Shown here piece by piece: positions 7,666 to 14,239 of a stretch of 38,062 bases of DNA. A program made the position numbers and the translations under genes. Position 1 is the first letter of the stretch, and every line of letters begins with the position of its first letter. This DNA is from Candidatus Saccharimonadota bacterium (GTDB taxonomy: Bacteria; Patescibacteriota; Saccharimonadia; Saccharimonadales; UBA4665). The stretch covers positions 1 through 38,062 of the forward strand of contig DAIDKK010000004.1 of NCBI GenBank assembly GCA_027450065.1, read 5' to 3'. The notes under the pieces were generated by a model. That model had not been told where the DNA came from, ran no database searches, and saw only the letters and a list, made by a program, of their open reading frames with translations.

Positions 7666-8073
7666 ATGGAACGAGTATCATTAGATTGTGTGTATGGCGT
7701 AAACCATGGTCAAATCATGTGGCGCAATCATGGCATCGAGCTTGCACCGAGCGATAGGCAAAAGCCACTCCGAAAACCGAATGATTCCATAGCGCTTCAT
7801 GGCATACACGTGGGCGAATTTGCTGTCTTTCTGAGCGTCAGAACATCGCTCCTGAAGCCGAGGTACACGTCAACTTCGTATCTTATAACCCAAGTTGACC
7901 GCCGAACACAGCAAGCGCTTGCAGTACCCGGCGATGCCGTCCTGGAACATCCAGAGAATTTATGCAGCCCATACCTATGCTACGTACTAGGAGAGGTGGG
8001 ACTTGAGGAGCTGGCAGATTTTGATTTGACCAGTCTTGGCGAATACGCCCTCCAGACAAGCACTGAACGCTAA
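7666..8073 (+). CDS. Hypothetical protein (135 aa)
   Basis: I do not recognise this small soluble protein. No catalytic or metal motif is obvious. Beta-strand-like stretches occur in the middle (ALHGIHVGEFAVFLSVRTSL) and the C-terminal third is acidic. I prefer the ATG at 7666, with the -10-like TAGAAT (7650-7655) 10 nt upstream. An ATG at 7627 in the same frame would add 13 residues that look cysteine-rich and atypical, and the AAGGAG near 7600 is too far from it. A weak hairpin (GTTGCGGC with GCCGTAAC, 8073-8097) follows the stop. Confidence 0.65.
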   Translation: MERVSLDCVYGVNHGQIMWRNHGIELAPSDRQKPLRKPNDSIALHGIHVGEFAVFLSVRTSLLKPRYTSTSYLITQVDRRTQQALAVPGDAVLEHPENLCSPYLCYVLGEVGLEELADFDLTSLGEYALQTSTER

Positions 8074-8137
8074 GTTGCGGCCAACCGTTTGCCGTAACTG
8101 CATACTAAATTTATTTCCCATATTTAAGTGATGGGGC

Positions 8138-8143
8138 TATATT
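8138..8143 (+). promoter_or_regulatory. -10 box TATATT, leaderless
   Basis: TATATT ends 8 nt before the ATG at 8152 and supports that start over the GTG at 8128 or ATG at 8131, which would overlap the promoter. Confidence 0.45.
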
Positions 8144-8151
8144 ACGTAAAT

Positions 8152-8742
8152 ATGTTTGCAGAAACTATGCCACAACCTGATTTCGGCGGCAGGGAAGAGT
8201 ACAACCAGACAGCCGAAGCAAAGCTGCATGCTTGTGGCATTATTACCGATGCTATCGATGCACTCCTGCACGCTTCGATTCCTTCGGGTGGAACCGTGGA
8301 GCATGGTGCCGACACTGATGAGTCAGGCCTTCATATTAAGCGTTCATTTCGCTATATCGAAGCTCAAAGTATGCCGGGTGGCACTTGGCCGTTAACCGAG
8401 CGTTTATTTTCTATCGTTTATGCCTTCACGAAATCTGAGCCCTATACGCACGAGACCTACACCATCGCGGTCAATACATTTGTGCCACGAGCCCGCCTCT
8501 CGAACCTCGGCACCCAAAACAAGTATGTTATAGAGTATTTTGGTGCCAACCGCGAAAGCGCTACAGCCACCATAGAGCAGCCTACCCTTACCGAGGACGG
8601 CAAGACACACATGGAGGACCGACTGACGACACCATATGATCAGGCACAACTTGCCCACGAGATTGCGGCACTCCAGAATGCCATTGATGCCGGCGAACAC
8701 GAACGCTCCATCATAGCGCAGCTGAACAGCACCTCCGAGTAG
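8152..8742 (+). CDS. Hypothetical protein (196 aa)
   Basis: The family is not recognised. The protein is soluble and acidic, with a helical start (NQTAEAKLHACGIITDAIDA), a central strand-rich region and a long charged C-terminal helix ending in LNSTSE. The start at 8152 follows a TATATT box. The gene ends 83 nt before the convergent restriction endonuclease, and a shared hairpin terminator lies between them. Base composition and the lack of recognisable relatives fit the accessory block 6284-14107. Confidence 0.68.
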   Translation: MFAETMPQPDFGGREEYNQTAEAKLHACGIITDAIDALLHASIPSGGTVEHGADTDESGLHIKRSFRYIEAQSMPGGTWPLTERLFSIVYAFTKSEPYTHETYTIAVNTFVPRARLSNLGTQNKYVIEYFGANRESATATIEQPTLTEDGKTHMEDRLTTPYDQAQLAHEIAALQNAIDAGEHERSIIAQLNSTSE

Positions 8743-8752
8743 CATGCACGAT

Positions 8753-8792
8753 CCCCGTAAATTTCACAGATGCACCAGATGTAATTTAGGGG
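8753..8792. terminator. Hairpin between convergent genes
   Basis: CCCC-G-TAAATT (8753-8763) pairs with AATTTA-GGGG (8783-8792) with one bulged G. It probably ends transcripts from both sides. Confidence 0.5.
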
Positions 8793-8825
8793 TAGAAAAA
8801 TAACAAAGAATGAGAATGTTCTTGC

Positions 8826-10142
8826 CTAAAGCTGTGATTTAATATAAGACGCATTAAGCCAAAAACACTTCTTGACTACACTCAGCCCGCCCGGCGCGGG
8901 TAACTTGTCTTGGCCATTCTTCCCGTGCGGACGAACATGCACGACAGAGCTGAATTTTTTAGAAGGTAAATTATTAGCATCATGATTTTTGATACGTTGA
9001 ACAGTCTCACCCCAGACCCGTTCGGCTTCAAGACGGTCTTCGTAGGGCATGCTCCAAAATTTAACCTTATCAAAGACGAGACCTTCTGCTGTTTGTTTAA
9101 GCACGATAAATAGAAATTTGCTTTCAATGATATCTTTGAATTCCGAATTATTCCAATCTTGTTCTGCGAGGGTTAGATAATCAAATGCAGGGAAAGATAT
9201 ATCTTCCTTCGGAGTGTCATTCGTACGCAACCTGATAGTTCTAACAATAATTCCAGCTTTCTCGAATTCGAGTATCTTCTTAGCTTTTACCCCTAATAAT
9301 CGGCTCGTGAGAATGGCGTATCTACTTTTGTTACCTCGGCTGACATCAGGTGCATATTCTCGCAATAGCTCATCAGTATCTCTACCGAAATATGGCTCCA
9401 GCCGACGAACTACCTCGCGTTCAAGATTGGCTTGTTGAGTGCTATCGGTCCGCAATACACTGCCGTATTCACCAGACTTACTAAGCGCCATGTCCATGAC
9501 GACACGGACGTAGCTAGCCTTAAGGGCGAAAGCGCGTGGTTTAGCAGGGGTCTGGGAATAGGGCTGGCTTGTGCGATTCTTTGAGCTAGCTGCTTTGGTA
9601 CACGCGCCCAAATATAATGTATCTGCCTCCGAAAGTTCATGGGCCTTGCCCGACTTAACTTTATCAACTATCAGTTGCCAATCACGCGCAATGAGCAGTA
9701 GGTCGTCGTCTGACATTTGCCATAGATGCTTTGCAATGAAACGCATATCCAAATATGACAAATCTGCCTCATAAAGATAAAACACTACGAGCATCAGTCG
9801 TATCTTCCTAAGAATATAGCTTTCCTGAAATGTTTCGCTAACGATTTGATGGTAGCTTATCATTCCTAAAACAAGTCTTTCTTTCGGAGATAAAGCTCTG
9901 TTCTTAAGACGCTTAAGACCGGTAACCTTCAGTTCTAAACCTGCTTCCGCAAAGTCTGGCTCATGATTATTCGGTGGCGTATGTTTGTAAAAAAACTTCT
10001 CTACAAGCCCCCCAAGGTCTCCCTTGCCACTTCGTACATCAGCGTCAGTTACATCGGTGAGCTCTCGAAGTGTCTTGCCAATTAGGCGCCCCGTATATTC
10101 GTCGATAGATGTGGGGCTCGTTATATCATATAGGTCCGGCAT
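8826..10142 (-). CDS. Sau3AI-like type II restriction endonuclease
   Basis: The 438-residue protein is related to Sau3AI/LlaKR2I and to the mismatch-repair nicking enzyme MutH. The catalytic pattern is intact: Glu48 (GGLVEKFF), Asp63 (PDF), then Glu70 and Lys72 (LELK), with spacing nearly identical to MutH (E, 15, D, 7, E-x-K). Known relatives cut at GATC. The second half would be the regulatory MutH-like repeat seen in Sau3AI. It is divergent from a cytosine methyltransferase, which completes the type II system. The start has a perfect extended -10 ending 7 nt upstream, so it is probably leaderless. Composition is more AT-rich than the core genes, fitting horizontal transfer. GATC specificity is inferred, not shown. 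Confidence 0.9.
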   Translation of the reverse strand: MPDLYDITSPTSIDEYTGRLIGKTLRELTDVTDADVRSGKGDLGGLVEKFFYKHTPPNNHEPDFAEAGLELKVTGLKRLKNRALSPKERLVLGMISYHQIVSETFQESYILRKIRLMLVVFYLYEADLSYLDMRFIAKHLWQMSDDDLLLIARDWQLIVDKVKSGKAHELSEADTLYLGACTKAASSKNRTSQPYSQTPAKPRAFALKASYVRVVMDMALSKSGEYGSVLRTDSTQQANLEREVVRRLEPYFGRDTDELLREYAPDVSRGNKSRYAILTSRLLGVKAKKILEFEKAGIIVRTIRLRTNDTPKEDISFPAFDYLTLAEQDWNNSEFKDIIESKFLFIVLKQTAEGLVFDKVKFWSMPYEDRLEAERVWGETVQRIKNHDANNLPSKKFSSVVHVRPHGKNGQDKLPAPGGLSVVKKCFWLNASYIKSQL

Positions 10143-10149
10143 GCTTTAA

Positions 10150-10158
10150 ATTGTAACA
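10150..10158 (-). promoter_or_regulatory. Extended -10 promoter of the endonuclease gene
   Basis: TGT-TACAAT on the minus strand ends 7 nt before the ATG at 10142, giving a leaderless transcript. Confidence 0.6.
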
Positions 10159-10201
10159 CTGACAATGTGGTAAAAATGAATTTGATCAATATCTCATTAG
10201 T

Positions 10202-10210
10202 TGCTATCAT
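10202..10210 (+). promoter_or_regulatory. Extended -10 promoter of the methyltransferase gene
   Basis: TGC-TATCAT ends 6 nt before the ATG at 10217. The two divergent -10 boxes are only about 46 bp apart, so their -35 regions overlap and the two promoters could interfere with each other. Confidence 0.6.
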
Positions 10211-10216
10211 TATCAC

Positions 10217-11476
10217 ATGAAGAAGCTGAGGGTAGTTGAACTATTTGCTGGCGTCGGCGGGTTTCGCATTGGTCTTGATGCGGCCAGTACCGAAAAGCTG
10301 CAATACAAGACCATTTGGGCAAGCCAATGGGAGCCCTCAACCAAAAGTCAGGATGCAGCTGCGATATACGCCGCTCGGTTCGGCAGCACAGGTTTAAGTG
10401 TTGAAAATATCGAGACCGTAATAGAAGAAAGGTTCGATAGTATACCCAAGCATGATTTGCTCGTTGGCGGCTTCCCGTGTCAAGACTACTCGGTCGCGAG
10501 CACCTTGAGTCGGTCTAAGGGTTTGTTAGGTAAAAAAGGTGTTCTATTTTGGTCAATCTATTCGATACTTAAAAAGCAGGGAGAAGATGCTCCAAACTAT
10601 TTGTTTCTCGAGAATGTTGACCGCTTGCTTAAGTCGCCGGCCAAACAGCGGGGCAAAGATTTTGCAGTCATGCTCGCTGCGTTATCTGATTTGGGCTACG
10701 CGGTTGAATGGCGAGTCGTGAACGCTGCCGACTATGGCTTTCCCCAGCGGAGACGCAGGGTATTTATACTTGGCTACAAGAAGGGAACAAAAACGTATAG
10801 CGAGATAAAGGGGTTCACCAATAAAAGGGAGTGGATGCTCAATGCTGGAGTGTTCGCGGCTGCATTTCCAGTTGAGCCCGAGGCTGGTTTCGACCACGAT
10901 ATACATCTCGAAGGGACTTTGGTAGAAATAACCAATCAATTTTCTGCTCATGGCCCGAAAATCAGTCCCTTTCAGAATAGTGGCGTCATGATTGACCGTA
11001 CAGTTACAACTATGCGAGTGGAGGCTTCATATGACGGTCCAGCAACAGCGCTTGGCAATGTACTTATTAAGGAACAAGACGTGCCTGAAGAATTTTTTAT
11101 CCCCGAGGCACAACTAGCCAAGTGGAATTATCTAAAAGGTGCAAAAAAGGAAGAACGTGTCACGAAAAGCGGGCATAAATACCATTATGCTGAGGGTGGT
11201 ATGACATTTCCTGATGACCTGCAAAAACCGTCACGAACAATCATCACGGGTGAAGGTGGGAGCGGTCCATCTCGATTCAAACATGTAATAAAGACAGAAA
11301 GCGGTCGCTATCGTAGGCTGATGCCACTTGAGCTGGAACGTCTTGATATGTTCCCCGATGACCACACAAAGCTCGAAGGCGTATCAAACATGCGCCGTGC
11401 TTTCATATGCGGTAACGCGCTTGTAGTCGGCGCTATTACGAGGGTAGGCGAAAGTCTCGCTGACAAAGTTGGCTAA
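10217..11476 (+). CDS. DNA (cytosine-5) methyltransferase, Sau3AI-type partner
   Basis: The 419-residue enzyme shows the ordered m5C motifs. Motif I is ELFAGVGGFRIG (AdoMet binding). Motif IV is GGFPCQDYS, with the catalytic Cys88. Motif VI is FLENVDRLL, motif VIII is QRRRRVFILGY, and motif X is CGNALVVGAI. Between VIII and IX lies a target-recognition region of about 170 residues ending in MPLELERLDMFPDDH. It transfers a methyl group to cytosine and protects host DNA from the divergent Sau3AI-like nuclease, so GATC with m5C is the likely target. GATC sites are common in the window, as expected where modification protects them. The start is probably leaderless. Confidence 0.95.
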   Translation: MKKLRVVELFAGVGGFRIGLDAASTEKLQYKTIWASQWEPSTKSQDAAAIYAARFGSTGLSVENIETVIEERFDSIPKHDLLVGGFPCQDYSVASTLSRSKGLLGKKGVLFWSIYSILKKQGEDAPNYLFLENVDRLLKSPAKQRGKDFAVMLAALSDLGYAVEWRVVNAADYGFPQRRRRVFILGYKKGTKTYSEIKGFTNKREWMLNAGVFAAAFPVEPEAGFDHDIHLEGTLVEITNQFSAHGPKISPFQNSGVMIDRTVTTMRVEASYDGPATALGNVLIKEQDVPEEFFIPEAQLAKWNYLKGAKKEERVTKSGHKYHYAEGGMTFPDDLQKPSRTIITGEGGSGPSRFKHVIKTESGRYRRLMPLELERLDMFPDDHTKLEGVSNMRRAFICGNALVVGAITRVGESLADKVG

Positions 11477-11479
11477 ATG

Positions 11480-11491
11480 ACTTATATAAGT
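11480..11491. repeat. 12-bp palindrome ACTTATATAAGT, copy 3
   Basis: An exact copy of the palindrome begins 4 bp after the methyltransferase stop and lies 43 bp upstream of the next small gene. It could be an operator for that gene or a transcript-end element. Confidence 0.6.
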
Positions 11492-11533
11492 TTTCGGATG
11501 TATTATGTAACAATTCGGAGGTAGAATGAAGCC

Positions 11534-11656
11534 ATGACAGAGGCGCATACTTCTATAAACTCCGGCCAAAAAGGCTGCTACATCTACAGCACCGACTCCG
11601 AAACCCAAGAATATTTCAAAAATTCCTCCTCAGAAGGATACCTGTATGAGCTTTGA
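11534..11656 (+). CDS. Small hypothetical protein (40 aa)
   Basis: A 40-codon frame has a GGAGGT ribosome site about 11 nt before the ATG. It overlaps the next gene by 11 nt, as translationally coupled genes do. The product is hydrophilic and rich in Ser, Glu and Tyr (GQKGCYIYSTDSETQEYF), without a TM segment. I recognise no family. An in-frame ATG-AAG-CCA-TGA mini-frame sits just before it, closer to the ribosome site. The gene could be a leader peptide for the 133-residue membrane protein. It is real only if expression or conservation is shown. Confidence 0.45.
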   Translation: MTEAHTSINSGQKGCYIYSTDSETQEYFKNSSSEGYLYEL

Positions 11657-12047
11657 AGAGTTGCTTGCTTTACTGGCTATAGTGCTACCTCCCACGTTTG
11701 GCTACGTATACACAAAAAAACAAATGCTTGAGGCCGATAGGAACAGAATCAAACAAGAGTATTATCGTAAATACATCGAAACTCTAAGTTTAATAACTGA
11801 CGGAGAGATTAACCATGCTAATAAGGTCGTACATGCTAAGGCGAGTAACGATTTATACATCATTGCATCTCGTGAAGTGATTTACGCACTGCAAATATAC
11901 CAAGATGCTCAGAGCAATAGAATGCCTAATGAAGTTATTAATTTTAAAATGTCTGAACTTGTAAAGGCTATGCGAAAGGATCTTAAAATAAAAACTACGG
12001 CAGACTGGGCTGTCAAACTATGGACAGCCGGAAGGCCGAAAGACTAA
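11646..12047 (+). CDS. Hypothetical membrane-anchored protein (133 aa)
   Basis: The protein starts with one TM helix (about residues 4-22, LLALLAIVLPPTFGYVY). A basic, helical cytosolic part follows (KKQMLEADRNRIKQEYYRKY). It resembles many small anchored proteins found near restriction systems and phages, but I cannot assign a family. A GAAGGA ribosome site lies about 7 nt before the ATG. It is more AT-rich than the core genes and sits beside the restriction-modification pair, so it probably belongs to the same acquired block. A role in defence is only suggested by position. Confidence 0.65.
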   Translation: MSFEELLALLAIVLPPTFGYVYTKKQMLEADRNRIKQEYYRKYIETLSLITDGEINHANKVVHAKASNDLYIIASREVIYALQIYQDAQSNRMPNEVINFKMSELVKAMRKDLKIKTTADWAVKLWTAGRPKD

Positions 12048-12149
12048 AGTTACCATTATAGTCACGCTGAGAATAATCTGGTTGAGTTGCTAATCTAAAT
12101 ACTGAGACAAATATATTTATTCGCAGGGAACCAATGCCGGGCATTTTTG

Positions 12150-12204
12150 CGTACTTTTGCTGCTCGTGGCAAAAGTACGTCGTGCAAGCTACAGCGTAGC
12201 GACG
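12150..12204. other. Hairpin cluster in the intergenic region 12048-12329
   Basis: A perfect 11-bp inverted repeat (12150-12160 with 12169-12179) is followed by CGTCG...GCTAC-AGC-GTAGC...CGACG (12178-12204), a second stacked hairpin. The 282-bp gap has no convincing gene. The frame on the opposite strand has poor composition. The function is unknown; it may be a small RNA or an insertion-type repeat. Confidence 0.4.
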
Positions 12205-12313
12205 AAAGGTGCCAAAACATAGTTTGCAAGCGCACAGCGCCATATCCTACTCAGCCGCAAAAAAGCTTCACAGCAAAGACTGGCAAAATAGTTGCAAAAT
12301 ATGCGACCTCTTC

Positions 12314-12319
12314 TATAAT
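12314..12319 (+). promoter_or_regulatory. -10 box TATAAT
   Basis: A perfect TATAAT lies 10 nt before the ATG at 12330, leaving a leader of only a few bases. Confidence 0.6.
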
Positions 12320-12329
12320 TGTGTGAATC

Positions 12330-12584
12330 ATGAGCTTAGAGATGCCACATGAGAAGAAATTGGTGTATCTAGAATCTCAACCTCGCTTTCCTTCCGAGGA
12401 TGTTTCGGAGGGCAACGCCGAAGTTATTGGGCTCCTGCTGCGAGAAAACCCCGGCATCATTGGTCAATCACGCTTCTTGCAAGCGCATCAGCGCGTCTTG
12501 CACCACATTGCGACGCGGTATCCATGCGCCGCGGCGGCATCAGTATACAGACTAACCCAGAAACCTACGGCGGTTTTACGCTAG
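12330..12584 (+). CDS. Hypothetical protein, N-terminal part of a probably frameshifted gene (84 aa)
   Basis: This frame follows a perfect TATAAT box and reads plausibly for about 65 residues (LVYLESQPRF, EVIGLLLRENPGIIGQSRFLQAHQ). It then turns into a low-complexity Ala run and an unconvincing tail. From 12524 the +1-related frame continues with good coding character. A single indel in the GC-rich stretch near 12520-12540 would join them into one protein of about 230 residues. The phrase L-x-x-NPGII also occurs in the 287-residue protein at 13244-14107, so the two could be distant paralogues. No function is recognised. Confidence 0.5.
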   Translation: MSLEMPHEKKLVYLESQPRFPSEDVSEGNAEVIGLLLRENPGIIGQSRFLQAHQRVLHHIATRYPCAAAASVYRLTQKPTAVLR

Positions 12585-13027
12585 GCTTCTCGGCACTCGA
12601 TTTTATGACCATGCTCCTCAAGGGCAGGGCACTTAATCTGCAGCTGGCTGCCAGACAATTCGCGGAGTTATATCCGGCACACCCTTTCATGGAGGATCCG
12701 ACTATACTTGAATCTTTGCGCTTTATACAAACCATGGATACTGCACCCGAGCCGGTGCTGAGCGAAGCAGAGATCTTCGAGGATGCACCAGGGGCAACTA
12801 CAGAAAAACTCTCGCCAGTGGACACGCAATTTTTGGGTATCCAGGAAGCCAACAAGCAACGGAACTGGGCAGATCGCTACACCACCTGGCCCGATCGGCA
12901 GCCCCATACCTTTGCGCTCGTTGTGAGCCTATCGATGGCTCATGCCGATAGTTTGCGCTTTGCTGCCGGAGCAGTGCTGGGAGCGCAAACCGCTACGGAG
13001 CTTCAGGACCCATTCATCGCCGCCTAA
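12524..13027 (+). CDS. Hypothetical protein, C-terminal part of a probably frameshifted gene (167 aa)
   Basis: The frame reads well from ISIQTNPETYGGFTLGF onward. It is soluble and acidic in the middle (APEPVLSEAEIFEDAPG), with no TM segment or known motif. It overlaps the preceding frame by 61 bp and has no ribosome site or promoter box of its own. One interrupted gene is therefore more likely than two genes. If the ATG at 12524 is a real start, the region would be an unusually long overlap. The function is unknown. Confidence 0.5.
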   Translation: MRRGGISIQTNPETYGGFTLGFSALDFMTMLLKGRALNLQLAARQFAELYPAHPFMEDPTILESLRFIQTMDTAPEPVLSEAEIFEDAPGATTEKLSPVDTQFLGIQEANKQRNWADRYTTWPDRQPHTFALVVSLSMAHADSLRFAAGAVLGAQTATELQDPFIAA

Positions 13028-13085
13028 ACAGTACTCTGACTATGTCGAGAGTACGCAGATCTACACTGTCGGGGGCCGGCAAAAC

Positions 13086-13247
13086 TTACTGGCGACCCAT
13101 AGGCACACTCAGCTCTTGCACGACACGCCACAGCTCATTATCTTGCTCGGATTCATAAGGAGTAAAGAACCGAATACGGCTGCTGTCATCGGTGCGTTTA
13201 TCACACTCAGGCAGAAAGCTATTGCCATCGAAGCGTGTGTGAACTAC
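13086..13247 (-). pseudogene. Displaced 53-codon tail of the next gene, or unstarted small frame
   Basis: Directly after the stop of the 287-residue gene, the -1 frame stays open for 53 codons with good coding character (FDGNSFLPECDKRTDD, then ELWRVVQELSVPMGRQ) and ends in TAA. It has no ATG or GTG start. A -1 shift at the GAG-TAG junction (13244-13249) would extend the protein to about 340 residues. This may be an assembly error, a true mutation or a recoding site. Confidence 0.35.
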
Positions 13248-14107
13248 TCATTCCTGGGCAGAGACGGCTCAGTGGGCTTGGGTGGGCGAATACGCCCGGT
13301 ACGCATTTGGTACAAAATACCACGCACTCGCTTGGCCGCTTCATAGTAATCAATCAGCAGGTCTGTACCACCAAGTTCATCGGGGTCAAACTGCTGCTGA
13401 AACTGAATGTCGGTCAGGAGCTGATCGGTCGCCAATGGCAAACGAGCATCATCGGGCGACATATCTCTAAACACTGGAGCCAGACGCTCGTGCTTGATGG
13501 GCGCGTCATGCACCAACTTACTTGCATGTATATCCGACTCAATGGGAGGTATATTGTGCATCTCAAAACCATCACTAAAAAACTGTTCCACATCGGTCGT
13601 CGCATGCAGTACCTCATCACCCAGTGTAATGTCATAGACTTGCGTAATCTGTATGGTACGAGGCTCGTCGGACCCGATCGCATAGGTGATGCCGTCTGCT
13701 TCCTGAATAATGCCGGGGTTGGCGTGGAGCAGGCGTTGCATGCGCTTTAGCTGCTTCCTGTCAAAGAGATTCTCATAATGATCTGGCAAATCGGTGTCAA
13801 CCGTGTGCTGGACCCGTTGCAGCAAGTGGTAGGTGTATACCTTGCGGCTACTAGCGGGCTCTCTGGTCGCTTCAAGACCGAGCATAGTGGTAAAGATAAT
13901 TGGGCGGCAAATGCGGCCAATACGGCTCGTCAGGTCGCCGTCGAGGCCACCAGTGAGACGGCGGGGGATTTCGGGGGCATGCGTAAAGGTCTTTGAGAGG
14001 TCGATAGAATCAACCAGCCCATCTCGAAAATCTTCACTTTGTGAAAAAGCAAAGTGTTTCAGTTCGCCTAGCAGACCGTTGGCGGTATCCCGTGTCACAA
14101 TATCCAT
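13244..14107 (-). CDS. Hypothetical protein (287 aa)
   Basis: This is a soluble protein of no family I recognise. It opens MDIVTRDTANGLLGEL and has a long helical middle with LFDRKQLKRMQRLLHANPGII. The C-terminal half is rich in acidic residues and His (TTDVEQFFSDGFEMHNIPPIESD). The ATG at 14107 is chosen because the 31 codons upstream in the same frame look non-coding (clustered Cys and Leu) and cover a palindromic, promoter-like region. A perfect 8-bp inverted repeat lies directly upstream and may be an operator. The end of the gene may be displaced by a frameshift. Confidence 0.65.
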   Translation of the reverse strand: MDIVTRDTANGLLGELKHFAFSQSEDFRDGLVDSIDLSKTFTHAPEIPRRLTGGLDGDLTSRIGRICRPIIFTTMLGLEATREPASSRKVYTYHLLQRVQHTVDTDLPDHYENLFDRKQLKRMQRLLHANPGIIQEADGITYAIGSDEPRTIQITQVYDITLGDEVLHATTDVEQFFSDGFEMHNIPPIESDIHASKLVHDAPIKHERLAPVFRDMSPDDARLPLATDQLLTDIQFQQQFDPDELGGTDLLIDYYEAAKRVRGILYQMRTGRIRPPKPTEPSLPRNE

Positions 14108-14110
14108 ACA

Positions 14111-14140
14111 CTTGAACAGTAAAACATTTTTGTGTTCAAG
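14111..14140. promoter_or_regulatory. Inverted repeat upstream of the 287-aa gene
   Basis: CTTGAACA (14111-14118) is repeated exactly as TGTTCAAG (14133-14140), with 14 bp between the arms. It lies 4 bp upstream of the minus-strand start and could be an operator. Confidence 0.4.
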
Positions 14141-14173
14141 GCAAATTAAAAGGTATGTGCCGCCAGAAGTTGT

Positions 14174-14189
14174 ATACCAAACTTGGTAT
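14174..14189. promoter_or_regulatory. Palindrome ATACCAA-AC-TTGGTAT
   Basis: A perfect 7-bp-arm palindrome with a 2-bp centre lies 17 bp upstream of the TATACT box of the YitT gene, in the -35 area. It is a candidate regulator site for the divergent pair. Confidence 0.45.
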
Positions 14190-14206
14190 GCGGGATACAC
14201 GTACGG

Positions 14207-14212
14207 TATACT
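14207..14212 (+). promoter_or_regulatory. -10 box TATACT of the YitT-family gene
   Basis: TATACT is followed about 16 nt later by AAAGGAG (14227-14233). This is one of the fewer genes here with both a promoter and a classical ribosome site. Confidence 0.55.
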
Positions 14213-14239
14213 AGAGGCATAAGCAGAAAGGAGTAGACT

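Noticed and set aside
8147-8160. A GTAAA-TAT-GTTTGC sequence resembling the Fur-type box
   Set aside because: The right arm does not match (TTTGC instead of TTTAC) and it lies over the start codon of an unrelated hypothetical gene.
12013-12243. A 76-codon minus-strand frame across the intergenic hairpins
   Set aside because: It is rich in Cys, Tyr and Phe, overlaps the end of the 133-aa gene, and follows the inverted repeats rather than a ribosome site or promoter, so it reads as a by-product of structured DNA.
12942-13346. A 134-codon plus-strand frame after the frameshifted gene
   Set aside because: It starts inside the previous gene, shows no domain and no ribosome site, and runs opposite the displaced tail of the minus-strand gene.
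13235-13750. A 171-codon plus-strand frame opposite the 287-aa gene
   Set aside because: It is Arg/Thr/Leu-rich without domain character and lies fully opposite a better minus-strand frame with a candidate operator.
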